Part shown: piece after piece, positions 33,739 to 42,200 of the stretch
Position numbering within the stretch: the first letter of the stretch is position 1
Layout of the letters: every line of letters begins with the position of its first letter
NCBI GenBank assembly: GCA_963506915.1
Contig: CAUORE010000004.1
Location: 1-64,000, forward strand
From: JABCPE02 sp963506915
GTDB lineage: Bacteria > Bacteroidota > Bacteroidia > Flavobacteriales > Weeksellaceae
Length of the DNA stretch: 64,000 nucleotides
Reading direction: 5' to 3'
Made by a program: the position numbers and the translations under genes
Notes under the pieces: model-generated
Told to the model about the DNA's origin: nothing
Seen by the model: the letters and a program-made list of their open reading frames with translations, nothing else
Databases searched by the model: none

Positions 33739-34566
33739 TTATTCTAATTTTTGTAGGAAATCTTGTAATTGGGTCGCATAAGTTGTATTACTATTTCCTA
33801 TTCCTTCAGCAGAGCCTCCTTGATTAAAGTTAATCTCAGTGAAATTAACAGCATCTCTTTTACCTACCAATAGAGTAATTACCCAAGTACCATTTACTAC
33901 ATTTCCAGCACTAGTACTTCCTAAAGAAAACTCATAGGATCCTATGTTAGGATAATCCGCATATATTTCCCAGTTATTAGTAAGTTGGGTTTTCTTTAAT
34001 AGTACTGTAGCAGGGGCAGTTGTAACACCATACTTACCACCACCGAAATCTACACTAGGAATAACTCCATTACCAGCTCTCATCATTACTATTTTACCAG
34101 CTCCAGGATCCGGCATTTTGAATATAGCATTCATAATGGCTACAGCATATTTTTTATAATCAATTCCTGTATCAAACTTTCTAATATAGTCTCCATTTAC
34201 ATTACTAATAGTAAGAGTAAGGATACTCATATTATTGATAGGGAGACCTTGGTATACATCCCCTATTTTATCCACTACAAGAGGTCTATAATCAGTATAA
34301 TTAGTAGTAGCTGCTGGATTTCCTCCTAAGTCAGCATCCATATCAGAACCAACATTCTTGCTATATATAGGTGCATCTACCAGCCTAAGAAGAGGTTTTC
34401 CATTATTAGCAGTAGAGTTTTTTATAGTTAGTGTTCTTGTAGGAATAGTAGTATTGATTCCTACTTTTTGTCCTGTTTTGCCAGCGGCATTGGTTTCATT
34501 GATAGTTTGGGCATTTATAGATACTCCTCCTAATAATAAACCTAATAGTAAAATTCTATTTGTCAT
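33739..34566 (-). CDS. secreted protein of unknown function
   Basis: About 275 residues from the ATG at 34566 (MTNRILLLGLLLGGVSINAQ signal peptide); an upstream extension would add a non-secretory hydrophobic stretch. The mature start TINETNAAGKTGQKVGINTTIPTRTLTI resembles openings of flavobacterial surface proteins that begin with a 'VGI(N)T-x-P-x-x-x-L-x-I' repeat, similar to tail-fibre or adhesin-like proteins. The rest is beta-rich, Gly/Asn/Thr-rich (YEFSLGSTSAGNVVNGTWVITLLVGKRD). No sorting domain is seen. The function is unknown. A terminator follows it. Confidence 0.6.
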   Translation of the reverse strand: MTNRILLLGLLLGGVSINAQTINETNAAGKTGQKVGINTTIPTRTLTIKNSTANNGKPLLRLVDAPIYSKNVGSDMDADLGGNPAATTNYTDYRPLVVDKIGDVYQGLPINNMSILTLTISNVNGDYIRKFDTGIDYKKYAVAIMNAIFKMPDPGAGKIVMMRAGNGVIPSVDFGGGKYGVTTAPATVLLKKTQLTNNWEIYADYPNIGSYEFSLGSTSAGNVVNGTWVITLLVGKRDAVNFTEINFNQGGSAEGIGNSNTTYATQLQDFLQKLE

Positions 34567-34671
34567 AAGTGTAAATTTTAGGGTGGCAAATATACAATAA
34601 AAAAATAAAATGAAAAAAATGGAATACATAAACTATATCAATAGTTGTTATTGATAAGGTTTAGTAAAGCA

Positions 34672-35160
34672 TTATTTCTGTATTCTTTTCATCATTTTCT
34701 CTACGAAGAGATAGGCAGCAGGGCAGATGATGGTGTTTTTAATCGTGAGATGATTGATTTGGTAGATTTTCTTGCGGTCAGTATGTGGATATTCGCGGCA
34801 GGCTTTCGGTCGGATATCGTAGATAAGGCAGGTGTTATCCTCTGCAAGAAAAGGGCAGGGCAGGCATTGCAGCACCTTGTCATTGTCCTCATCTACGCGG
34901 AGATATTTCTTCTCAAAATCAGCAGGAGAAAGGCGTAAATGTTTAGAAATCCGTTCAATGTCTTTCTCTGTAAAGAGCGGGCCTGTGGTCTTACAGCAGT
35001 TGGCACAGCTGAGGCAGTCTATCTCATCGAAAACTTCTTCATGGGTGTCCAAAGTGATGTAGTCCAAGTTCTTAGGCGGTTTCTTTTTGAGACTGTCTAA
35101 GAATTTTTTGTGTTCTTTTTGTTTGGCTTGTGCTTGTTTTTTATAAAAATCTAAATCCAA
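34672..35160 (-). CDS. YkgJ-family cysteine cluster protein
   Basis: A 162-residue protein in the family that carries a zinc or iron-binding cysteine cluster. It has DCLSCANCCKTTG, LPCPFLAEDNTCLIYDIRPKACREYP and a final NTIICPAAY, giving eight Cys in the usual C-x2-C-x2-CC and C-x8-C-x9-C spacing. I place the start at TTG 35160 (read as M-DLDFYKKQ). The only longer start, a GTG at 35190, would overlap the -7 promoter box at 35180-35187. The function of the family is not established. It follows the S46 peptidase gene and is separated from it by a terminator. Confidence 0.78.
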   Translation of the reverse strand: MDLDFYKKQAQAKQKEHKKFLDSLKKKPPKNLDYITLDTHEEVFDEIDCLSCANCCKTTGPLFTEKDIERISKHLRLSPADFEKKYLRVDEDNDKVLQCLPCPFLAEDNTCLIYDIRPKACREYPHTDRKKIYQINHLTIKNTIICPAAYLFVEKMMKRIQK

Positions 35161-35179
35161 TTTCTGCTCATTATTTCCG

Positions 35180-35187
35180 CAAAAATA
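35180..35187 (-). promoter_or_regulatory. -7 box of the YkgJ-family gene
   Basis: TATTTTTG on the minus strand, 19 bp before the TTG start at 35160 and 5 bp after the terminator of the upstream gene. It overlaps the codon after the alternative GTG start, arguing against that start. Confidence 0.45.
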
Positions 35188-35192
35188 CACAA

Positions 35193-35225
35193 AAAAATCT
35201 ACGAGAAAATTTCTCGTAGATTTTT
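35193..35225 (-). terminator. terminator after the S46 peptidase gene
   Basis: A perfect palindrome (arms AAAAATCTACGAGAAA and its complement) runs into a T tract on the minus strand, just after the peptidase stop at 35244. Confidence 0.85.
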
Positions 35226-35243
35226 ATAATTGTTATGAAAAAA

Positions 35244-37367
35244 CTATTTCACAATTGTCATTTCATCGATGAGGTGTTTAGCACCGGCGAATTTGTCAAT
35301 TACCCAAAGCACAAAACGAGCATCCACATTGATGGTTCTTTGTAGAGCAGGTTCGAAAACGATATCTCCACTCAGCGCCTCGCTGTTTCCATCGAAAGCA
35401 AGACCGATAAGGTGTCCTTCAGCATTGATGATAGGCGAACCAGAGTTTCCTCCTGTGATGTCATTATTAGAAAGGAAATTCACTGGAAGGTATCCTTTTT
35501 TGTCTTTGTATTGTCCGTAGTCTTTCTTTTTATAAAGATCAAGAAGTCTTTGCGGAAGGTCAAATTCCTCATCGCCTTTTTTGTATTTAGCTACCATTCC
35601 TGCAAGGTCTGTGTAGTAGTTGTCTTTCACGCCGTGGTATTTTCTGTCTTTTCTGAAAGGCAGTTTGTCCACAGAACCGTAGGTAAGTCTCATAGTAGAG
35701 TTAGCATCAGGGTAGAATTTCTTGTTAGGGTGAGATTTTCTAAGTCCATCCAAGAAAAGTCTAGTGTTTTCTGCAAATTTCTCTTCATCTTGCTTGTATT
35801 TATTTGCGTTCATCTGAGCTTCAGCTACTAAAATAGAAGAGAACTGATACAATGGGTTTTTCTCCAACATTCGTTTTTTAGGATTGTTGATAAAGTTCAA
35901 AACATTCTCTTTAGAATCAAAAAGACCACCAGGAGAAAATTCATTTGGATTAGTAAATCTGATGATAGGTAATTGGTGGTTTATATCTACTTTGTTTTTA
36001 TAAAGTGTAAGCAGTGTCACGAAAAGGTCTGCTTCTACCTGTGGATGAAAGTCTTCGTAGATGCTTTCCACTTCTTTTATTAGTTTAGCTTTCATAGCAG
36101 CTTGTCCGTTCGCATCTTGGTCAGCATAAACAGCCAATTTGTTTCCTAATACATACGGCATATTGATGAAAGCTACTCTTCTGCTCATTAGTCTTAGATA
36201 GTTCAGCTCTACATTTCTTTCATTTGTTTTTGCGTAGTATTCTTCTATTTCTTTCAGAACATTACCGTAAGTTGCTTTGTTTTCTGGCTTATCAGCCCAC
36301 GCTTGGAATACTTTTTCCAAATCTTGTTTCGCGTTGATAGTTTTGTTTTTCAAAACCGCTTCTATCGTTCCAGCTCTATTTTTCCAGTAGTTAGCCGTGC
36401 TGGAATAAGAACTCGCATAGTCCAAACGGATGGCTTGGTCTTTGTCCATGTATTTTTTCATCACATCCATAGCTGCTTTAGAAGCATCTACCCAAGCTGG
36501 ATAATCTTTGGTAATCAGTTGGTTGATTCCATAAGAAGTCAAATATCTGTTCGTTCTCCCTGGGTATCCCATAATCATCGTGAAATCATTAGGTTTGATA
36601 CCTTTTAGAGAAACAGGCAGGTGGTGTTTAGGTTTTAGAGGAACATTGTTTGGAGAATATTCCGCTGGGTTTCCGTTCGCATCTGCATACACTCGGAAAA
36701 CTGCAAAGTCCCCTGTGTGTCTTGGCCATTCCCAGTTGTCTGTATCTCCACCGAATTTTCCGATAGAGTTGGTAGGCGTTCCTACTAATCTGATATCTTT
36801 ATAGTCTTGATAAACAAAATAATAGAACTCGTTTCCATTGAAGAATGAACGAACCACTACAGTGTATTTTCCGTTTTCGCTATTTTCTTTTTCAATCGCT
36901 TTAAATTCCTGATTGATGATGTCTTGTCTCTGGCTAGCAGACATTTTATTGTCCAGCTTAGAGTTTATTCTTTCTGTAGCATCTCCCATTCTTACTAAGA
37001 ATCTCACATACAGATCTTTAGCGTGAAGTTCTTCTTTTTTGTTCATCGCCCAGAAACCATTGGTCAAATGGTCTTTCTGTGGAGTAGAAAGCGCTGCGAT
37101 AGAGCCGTATCCACAGTGGTGGTTGGTAAAGATAAGTCCTTCTTTGGACACGATTTCTCCAGTACAAAAACCACCAAAACTTACGATGGCATCTTTCAAA
37201 CTAGAATTGTTTACTGAATAGATTTCCTCTGGGGTCAGTTTCAGCCCCTGTTTCTGCATATCTACGCCGTTCAGCCTTTTGATAAGCATCATTAGCCACA
37301 TTCCTTCATCAGCTTTCGCTGGAAGAAAATTTAGAATGAAGGCACCTAATAAAAATAGTCGTTTCAT
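35244..37367 (-). CDS. dpp7: S46-family dipeptidyl-peptidase (DPP7 type)
   Basis: A 707-residue exported S46 peptidase: signal MKRLFLLGAFILNFLPAKA, then DEGMWLMMLI. The catalytic triad regions are TNHHCGYG (His84), FGGDTDNWEWPRHTGDFAVFRVYAD (Asp) and TGGNSGSP (Ser642). In DPP7/DPP11 the S1 residue lies 18 positions after the serine: Arg in DPP11, Gly in DPP7. Here it is Gly660 (AFDGN), so I predict a DPP7-like preference for hydrophobic rather than acidic P1 residues. It releases dipeptides from oligopeptides in the periplasm of asaccharolytic, peptide-using Bacteroidota. Length fits the family. Confidence 0.88.
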   Translation of the reverse strand: MKRLFLLGAFILNFLPAKADEGMWLMMLIKRLNGVDMQKQGLKLTPEEIYSVNNSSLKDAIVSFGGFCTGEIVSKEGLIFTNHHCGYGSIAALSTPQKDHLTNGFWAMNKKEELHAKDLYVRFLVRMGDATERINSKLDNKMSASQRQDIINQEFKAIEKENSENGKYTVVVRSFFNGNEFYYFVYQDYKDIRLVGTPTNSIGKFGGDTDNWEWPRHTGDFAVFRVYADANGNPAEYSPNNVPLKPKHHLPVSLKGIKPNDFTMIMGYPGRTNRYLTSYGINQLITKDYPAWVDASKAAMDVMKKYMDKDQAIRLDYASSYSSTANYWKNRAGTIEAVLKNKTINAKQDLEKVFQAWADKPENKATYGNVLKEIEEYYAKTNERNVELNYLRLMSRRVAFINMPYVLGNKLAVYADQDANGQAAMKAKLIKEVESIYEDFHPQVEADLFVTLLTLYKNKVDINHQLPIIRFTNPNEFSPGGLFDSKENVLNFINNPKKRMLEKNPLYQFSSILVAEAQMNANKYKQDEEKFAENTRLFLDGLRKSHPNKKFYPDANSTMRLTYGSVDKLPFRKDRKYHGVKDNYYTDLAGMVAKYKKGDEEFDLPQRLLDLYKKKDYGQYKDKKGYLPVNFLSNNDITGGNSGSPIINAEGHLIGLAFDGNSEALSGDIVFEPALQRTINVDARFVLWVIDKFAGAKHLIDEMTIVK

Positions 37368-37489
37368 TTTTAGAAAAAATTAAATTAATGGGCTAAATTT
37401 AAGAATTTAAAATGATTTAAAGAGATTATTTTTTCTTTTTTACAAATAAAAAACATTAAATCCTATCCCAAAGAGTAGGAATTAAATCT

Positions 37490-37497
37490 TACCTTTG
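37490..37497 (+). promoter_or_regulatory. -7 box TACCTTTG of pdxH
   Basis: An exact TAnnTTTG, 25 bp before the ATG at 37523. A short inverted repeat TCCTA-N10-TAGGA (37461-37480) lies just upstream and might be an operator. Confidence 0.4.
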
Positions 37498-37522
37498 TAA
37501 TATAAATTGTAAATATTAAAAT

Positions 37523-38164
37523 ATGGAAAACTTACACGACAAACGCCAAGTCTACGAGCAGTTCGAGCTTCACGACCATGAAGTAAAGGAAAATCCTATG
37601 GAACATTTCAAGGAGTGGTTCGCAGATGCGGACAAGCACCCTGATATTTTTGAGGCTAATGCCATGATTCTCTCTACGATAGATGACGATGGCTGTCCTA
37701 GAACGAGAGCCATGCTCCTAAAAAGCTACAGCAAAGAAGGTTTTGTGTTTTATACCAATTACAACAGTAAAAAAGGGAAATCTATTGACAAAAATAAGGT
37801 GGCTTGTCTCTATTTCTTTTGGCCGGCTCTAGAGCGCCAAGTAATGATAAAAGCAAGGCTGGAAAAAGTTTCGCCAGAGATGTCGGATGAATATTTCGCA
37901 TCGAGACCCAGAGGAAGCAGATTAGGCGCTTGGGCTTCTGAACAAGGCGAAGAAATCCCTAGCAAAGCCTATTTAGCTCAAAAATTACAAGATTTAGAAA
38001 AAGAATTTGAAGGAAAAGAAGTAACAAGGCCGCCACACTGGGGAGGATATCTTGCCAAGCCGTATGAAATAGAATTTTGGCAGGGAAGACCTAACCGTCT
38101 GCATGACAGAATAGTATATCAGTTCCAAGATGGTAAATGGAAAACATCAAGATTAGCTCCTTAA
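37523..38164 (+). CDS. pdxH: pyridoxamine 5'-phosphate oxidase
   Basis: A 213-residue FMN-dependent PNP/PMP oxidase that makes pyridoxal 5'-phosphate. Typical segments are EANAMILSTIDDDGCPRTRAMLLKSY (FMN site), FVFYTNYNSKKGKSIDKN, FFWPALERQVMIKARLEKV, YFASRPRGSRLGAWAS (Arg-Pro-Arg-Gly-Ser) and the C-terminal PPHWGGYLAKPYEIEFWQGRPNRLHDR. The start and length agree with the family. It is divergent from the S46 peptidase gene and convergent with rimM, whose stop is only 14 bp away. Confidence 0.96.
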   Translation: MENLHDKRQVYEQFELHDHEVKENPMEHFKEWFADADKHPDIFEANAMILSTIDDDGCPRTRAMLLKSYSKEGFVFYTNYNSKKGKSIDKNKVACLYFFWPALERQVMIKARLEKVSPEMSDEYFASRPRGSRLGAWASEQGEEIPSKAYLAQKLQDLEKEFEGKEVTRPPHWGGYLAKPYEIEFWQGRPNRLHDRIVYQFQDGKWKTSRLAP

Positions 38165-38177
38165 AAAGGGGCTTTTT

Positions 38178-38702
38178 TTAGTTAAGAAAAACATCCATCA
38201 GCCCTTCTGGAAGTTCCATTTTGATGAATTTTTCATCTCTGTTCACTTCTAAAATCCATTCTTTTACGATAGGAATGATGATTTCTTTCTGAGCCAAGTC
38301 TAAAATGAAATAATGCTGAGCAGTCTGGTCATTTACAGAAACGATGTTTCCGCAGGTTTTTCCATCTTTTTCTAAAACTTCAAAACCAATAACTTCGTGA
38401 TAATAAAACTGATTTCCGCTCAGTTTTGGAAGTGTAGAAAGCGGAAGAAATACATTTTTACCAATAAGCTGTTCTACCAGTGCTTCAGAGGAGTTTTTGA
38501 AAAGAATGTTGAGAGAATCTTGTTTACTCCAGATGATTTTCTCAATAAAAAACGGAACCAATAGTCCGTTGATTTCAACGAATATTGATTCCAATTTTTT
38601 ATAAATTTCGGGTTGGTCTGTATCTAATTTTAAAATTAGATTTCCCGAAAGACCGTGCTTACGAGTAATTTTGCCTAAAAAATAGCAATCTTCTTTCTGC
38701 AT
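38178..38702 (-). CDS. rimM: 16S rRNA processing protein RimM
   Basis: A 174-residue RimM, which binds ribosomal protein S19 and helps mature the 30S head. The N-terminal RimM domain starts FLGKITRKHGLSGNLILKLDTD, and the C-terminal PRC-barrel domain has YYHEVIGFEVLEKDGKTCGNIVSVND and IIPIVKEWILEVNRDEKFIKMELPEGL, the usual end of the family. It follows rpsP by 12 bp on the same strand, the common rpsP-rimM order. Confidence 0.95.
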   Translation of the reverse strand: MQKEDCYFLGKITRKHGLSGNLILKLDTDQPEIYKKLESIFVEINGLLVPFFIEKIIWSKQDSLNILFKNSSEALVEQLIGKNVFLPLSTLPKLSGNQFYYHEVIGFEVLEKDGKTCGNIVSVNDQTAQHYFILDLAQKEIIIPIVKEWILEVNRDEKFIKMELPEGLMDVFLN

Positions 38703-38714
38703 CGGTAAGTTTTT

Positions 38715-39269
38715 TTAAGCTTCAGTTTCTTCAGCAGGTGCATCTCCTTCTGCTTCTACGGCAGGAGCTTCTTCTACTGGTGCTTCAGCGGCCTCAGCAG
38801 CAGCTTTTGCTTCTTCTTCAGCTTGTTTTTTAGCGTTGATTCTTGCTTCATTAGCTTTGTTTTCAGCTTCTAAAGCAGCTTTTTTAGCATCATCTTTAGA
38901 TTTTGCTAAACCATCTTTTTTACCTTGGATTTTAGCTTCTTTTTCAGCTAACCAAGTATTAAATCTTTTTTCAGCTTCAGCTTCACTGAAAGCTCCTTTA
39001 GCAACTCCTCCTTGAAGGTGTTTTTTGTAAAGAGCACCTTTGTAAGAAAGGATAGCTCTAGCAGTATCTGTAGGCTGAGCACCGTTGTTCAACCATTTTA
39101 CTGCAGCATCCACATCTAGTTCGATAGTTGCTGGATTAGTGATAGGATTGTAAGTTCCAAGTTTTGCGATGAATCTACCATCTCTTCTTGCTCTAGAATC
39201 TGCTACCACGATGTGAAAGAAAGGTTTTCCCTTTTTTCCGTGTCTTTGTAATCTAATTTTTACTGACAT
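38715..39269 (-). CDS. rpsP: 30S ribosomal protein S16 with long C-terminal tail
   Basis: A 184-residue S16. The core MSVKIRLQRHGKKGKPFFHIVVADSRARRDGRFIAKLGTYNP and AVKWLNNGAQPTDTARAIL (1-80) is standard. After about residue 85 comes a long Ala/Glu/Lys-rich tail (KKQAEEEAKAAAEAAEAP and so on) not present in E. coli S16 (82 residues); such tails are common in Bacteroidota. The tail's role is unknown. It is the first gene of the rpsP-rimM pair and has a -7 box 54 bp upstream. Confidence 0.97.
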   Translation of the reverse strand: MSVKIRLQRHGKKGKPFFHIVVADSRARRDGRFIAKLGTYNPITNPATIELDVDAAVKWLNNGAQPTDTARAILSYKGALYKKHLQGGVAKGAFSEAEAEKRFNTWLAEKEAKIQGKKDGLAKSKDDAKKAALEAENKANEARINAKKQAEEEAKAAAEAAEAPVEEAPAVEAEGDAPAEETEA

Positions 39270-39323
39270 AATTAAATTGATTTAAAATTGGGAACTCGTC
39301 CCTGTTAATATTTTTTAAGTCTG

Positions 39324-39331
39324 CAAATGTA
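39324..39331 (-). promoter_or_regulatory. -7 box TACATTTG of rpsP
   Basis: An exact TAnnTTTG on the minus strand, 54 bp before the rpsP ATG at 39269. No clear -33 element is seen. Confidence 0.45.
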
Positions 39332-39393
39332 ACAAATAAAATTGAAAGTATAAACTTTTTTAGTCAAGAAAGTTTTATATTTTCTCTTTTTAG

Positions 39394-39705
39394 TTAATTT
39401 AGCTTTATAGTTTTATATAGATAATTGATAATCAGTGTATAACAAATAATTCCACAGCCAAAGGCTATCAGCATGCTTTTGAGAAGGCTGTAATTTAGCA
39501 TGTATAAACAATAATTTGCTGGAATAGCGGTAGAAAGCACACCAAGAACTCCATATACAGCGCCATGTACAGGGCTCTTTTTTTCAGGTGCAATCTCAGT
39601 TCCGCAATAGGGACAATTCCATTTGCTAAAATTAGAAAGGAGAAGCAGCTTTTTTATTTGTTGCTTTTTACTGCAATGAGGACAAACAAAATTTTGGTTT
39701 TCCAT
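39394..39705 (-). CDS. small zinc-ribbon membrane protein
   Basis: A 103-residue protein with an N-terminal zinc ribbon (Cys8, Cys11, Cys31, Cys34 as CPHC and CPYC), then two hydrophobic helices (about 47-66 and 75-97, the second with Cys residues). I do not recognise the family. It begins 3 bp after the adaptor gene stop and is the last gene of the export operon, so it may be an accessory of that exporter or merely co-transcribed. Confidence 0.7.
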   Translation of the reverse strand: MENQNFVCPHCSKKQQIKKLLLLSNFSKWNCPYCGTEIAPEKKSPVHGAVYGVLGVLSTAIPANYCLYMLNYSLLKSMLIAFGCGIICYTLIINYLYKTIKLN

Positions 39706-39708
39706 GTT

Positions 39709-40884
39709 TTATTTATTCTTTTCTTTCAACTCTTGTTTGTCTTTGTCGGAAGGGTTCCAGACTTTTATTTCAGAATTTTTGTCAATTCCAGAAAGCACCT
39801 GTACATTGATACCATCGCTCGCTCCAAGTTTTACAAAAGCCTTTTTAAACGAACCATTAGCCTGTTTTACTTCCACAAAAGGAACATCTTTTCCGTTCAC
39901 TTTTTCGTATTGGATAAGGGATTCATCCAGAAGAAGTGCGTTTTTCTGCGAACTGAGGATAATCTCTCCATTTGCAGAGAATCCTGCGCGAATGTATTCA
40001 TTATTAGGGTTAAAAACATCACCTTTTATTGGGAATTTTATAGTTCCGCTTTCTTCTGTTCCTTTTGGTGCAATGAGGGTCACTTTTCCAGAGAAAGCCT
40101 TGTTCTGGAGGGCGCCTATCACTACATTCATATTCATGCCTTCTTTTATTTTTCCTGCCTGCGCTTCATCTATTTTTCCTTCAAAAATGAGCGAATTTAG
40201 GTCTGCGATGGAGCAAATGGTAGTTCCCGCATTGAAGGAATTGGCCTCTATCACTTGGTTTCCTATTTTCACAGGAACTTCTAGGATGGTGCCGCTTGCT
40301 TTGGAACGAATTTGAGTTGTAGCCATGCTTTGCAGCTCAGGAGTAGCACCAGTTCTAGCAATTTGCAAGTTTTTTTGTGCAGTGGAAAATTGCTGTTGGG
40401 CATTTTTCACATTTTGTTCGGCGCTGTAGAGCTGCTGTTGGGAGGTTAGAAACTCTTGTTTGGAGATAACGCCTTGTTTATAAAGACTTTCCTGCATCGC
40501 AAACTGCTGTTTTTGATTGGCAAGATTGGTTCTTGCATTGTTTATTTGGAGTTGGGCATTGCTCACTTGCTGTTGGGCATTGTTCACATCAGCTACGCTG
40601 GGAACGATTCTCAGTGTAGCGATGAGCTGTCCAGCTGTCACTTTGTCGCCTTCTTTTACTAAAATATTGTCAATAATCCCAGAAATATTGGGTTTTATTT
40701 CTATTTCTTCTTTCGGAACGATTTTTCCAGTCGCCATCACTTTGTCCTCCATGTCTTGCACAGTGGGCTTTCTTGTGAGAAATTCTTTGCTCTCATCAGA
40801 ATTGGATTTTATCAAATACATTATAGTTGATCCCAGTAGAGCAACAGTAACTAATCCAAGAATGGCATAAATTATCTTTTTCAT
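39709..40884 (-). CDS. periplasmic adaptor subunit of a MacAB-like exporter
   Basis: A 391-residue HlyD/RND-type adaptor. An N-terminal membrane anchor (about 4-23, IIYAILGLVTVALLGSTIMY) is followed by the lipoyl-like half motif GDKVTAGQLIATL and a long Gln/Asn/Ala-rich coiled-coil hairpin (about 105-185). The second lipoyl half (ASGTILEVPVKIGNQV) and the beta-barrel (LIFEGKIDEAQAGKIKEGM) follow. It is the MacA counterpart, linking the two permeases below to the outer-membrane channel. It follows the second permease gene by 28 bp and precedes the zinc-ribbon gene by 3 bp. Confidence 0.9.
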   Translation of the reverse strand: MKKIIYAILGLVTVALLGSTIMYLIKSNSDESKEFLTRKPTVQDMEDKVMATGKIVPKEEIEIKPNISGIIDNILVKEGDKVTAGQLIATLRIVPSVADVNNAQQQVSNAQLQINNARTNLANQKQQFAMQESLYKQGVISKQEFLTSQQQLYSAEQNVKNAQQQFSTAQKNLQIARTGATPELQSMATTQIRSKASGTILEVPVKIGNQVIEANSFNAGTTICSIADLNSLIFEGKIDEAQAGKIKEGMNMNVVIGALQNKAFSGKVTLIAPKGTEESGTIKFPIKGDVFNPNNEYIRAGFSANGEIILSSQKNALLLDESLIQYEKVNGKDVPFVEVKQANGSFKKAFVKLGASDGINVQVLSGIDKNSEIKVWNPSDKDKQELKEKNK

Positions 40885-40912
40885 TATTTTTTATATTTAA
40901 AATTCAATTTTA

Positions 40913-42175
40913 TTATTCACTTCTCAATGCATCTATCGGGCGGATGCTTATGGCTCTTTGCGCTGGAATCATACCTATTATCAGTCCGAGAAAAACCATT
41001 ATTGCCATTGCTCCGAATACATTTCCGTAATTAACAGTAGGATTGTAAAACGGAATATCATCTTGGTTTTGGGTAGCGAGGCTTAAAAGCATCAAAACCA
41101 GCATTCCCAGCATAAATCCAGCCAGACCAGAGGATAGAGTAATGACCACACTTTCCAGCAAAATTTGGTTTCTCACCTCGGAGGGTTTTGCACCCAAAGC
41201 TCGGCGGATTCCTATTTCTTTGGTTCTTTCTTTCACGGTGATAAGCAATATGTTGGATATCGCAATGACCCCAGCGATGATGGTAAGCGTCCCCACGATG
41301 ATGGTCAAAAGCTGCATACCGTCAAGGAAACCAGTGAGTTTCTTAAATTCTTTCCCAAGGTTAAAAGCTCCAAAAGCATTGGTGTCTTCGGGCGAAACTC
41401 TGTATTTGGTTTTTAGTTCGGATTTTACTTTTTCTTCCACGATACTCACATCTGCATCGGGTTTAGAAACAATGGATAAAACACCGACTTTATCGCCTTC
41501 ATTAAACAACTGGGTAAAAGTAGAAAGCGGAATTATAGCGGTTTGGTCGCTCTCTATTCCCACTCTTCTTTTCATTCTGAAAACTCCTATCACATTGAAA
41601 AACACGCCTTTTATATTGATCGATTTTCCAATAGGATTTTCTCCCGCTTCGAAAAGCGTTTTGTAAATCTGCTCACCGATCACCACCACATTTTTGTTTT
41701 CAGAGACATCAGAATTGTTTAGGTATCTTCCATATATCAGCTTTTTTTCAGAAATTTTATTTCCGATAGGGTAGTCGCCATTTAGGCTGTAAGTGATGCT
41801 TTTCCCTCCTCTTGTCATCAGCACACCTGCTGTTCCGAAGTTCCCCTTTGAATTTTGTGGAGCGATGTAGTCTATTTCAGGAATTTTCTTTTTTAAATAT
41901 TCTATATCCGAAAGGTGTGGGTCTATGGTTCTTCCCTTTGGGAAGCCGTCATACGGGATGGAAGTTTCCTGTCCCCAGAGGAAAATGGAATTTGTAGCAA
42001 AACCTGAAAACAACTTGTTGAAGCCGTTTTCCATTCCCTTGGCCGCTCCTAAAAGTGTGACATATAGGAACATTCCCCAGCCTACGCCAATCATAGTGAG
42101 GAAAGTCCGAAGTTTATTATTCCTCAGTGAATAATAAATTTCCTGCCAAGTATCTTTTTTGAAAATGATATTCAT
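40913..42175 (-). CDS. MacB/FtsX-type ABC permease, second subunit
   Basis: A 420-residue permease of the MacB/LolC fold. An N-terminal helix (LRTFLTMIGVGWGMFLYVTLLGAA, about 21-44) is followed by a large periplasmic MacB_PCD domain (about 50-280). Three C-terminal helices form the FtsX domain (ITIIAGVIAISNILLITVKERTKEIGIRRALGA, then LASGLAGF-like, and FGAMAIMVFLGLIIGMIPAQRA). It lacks an ATPase domain, unlike E. coli MacB. It is about 420 residues like its neighbour at 42201, so the two likely form a heterodimer with the separate ATPase. Gaps of 25 and 28 bp place it inside the operon. Confidence 0.9.
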   Translation of the reverse strand: MNIIFKKDTWQEIYYSLRNNKLRTFLTMIGVGWGMFLYVTLLGAAKGMENGFNKLFSGFATNSIFLWGQETSIPYDGFPKGRTIDPHLSDIEYLKKKIPEIDYIAPQNSKGNFGTAGVLMTRGGKSITYSLNGDYPIGNKISEKKLIYGRYLNNSDVSENKNVVVIGEQIYKTLFEAGENPIGKSINIKGVFFNVIGVFRMKRRVGIESDQTAIIPLSTFTQLFNEGDKVGVLSIVSKPDADVSIVEEKVKSELKTKYRVSPEDTNAFGAFNLGKEFKKLTGFLDGMQLLTIIVGTLTIIAGVIAISNILLITVKERTKEIGIRRALGAKPSEVRNQILLESVVITLSSGLAGFMLGMLVLMLLSLATQNQDDIPFYNPTVNYGNVFGAMAIMVFLGLIIGMIPAQRAISIRPIDALRSE

Positions 42176-42200
42176 TTTGCTTCTTTTTTAATGGATTAAA

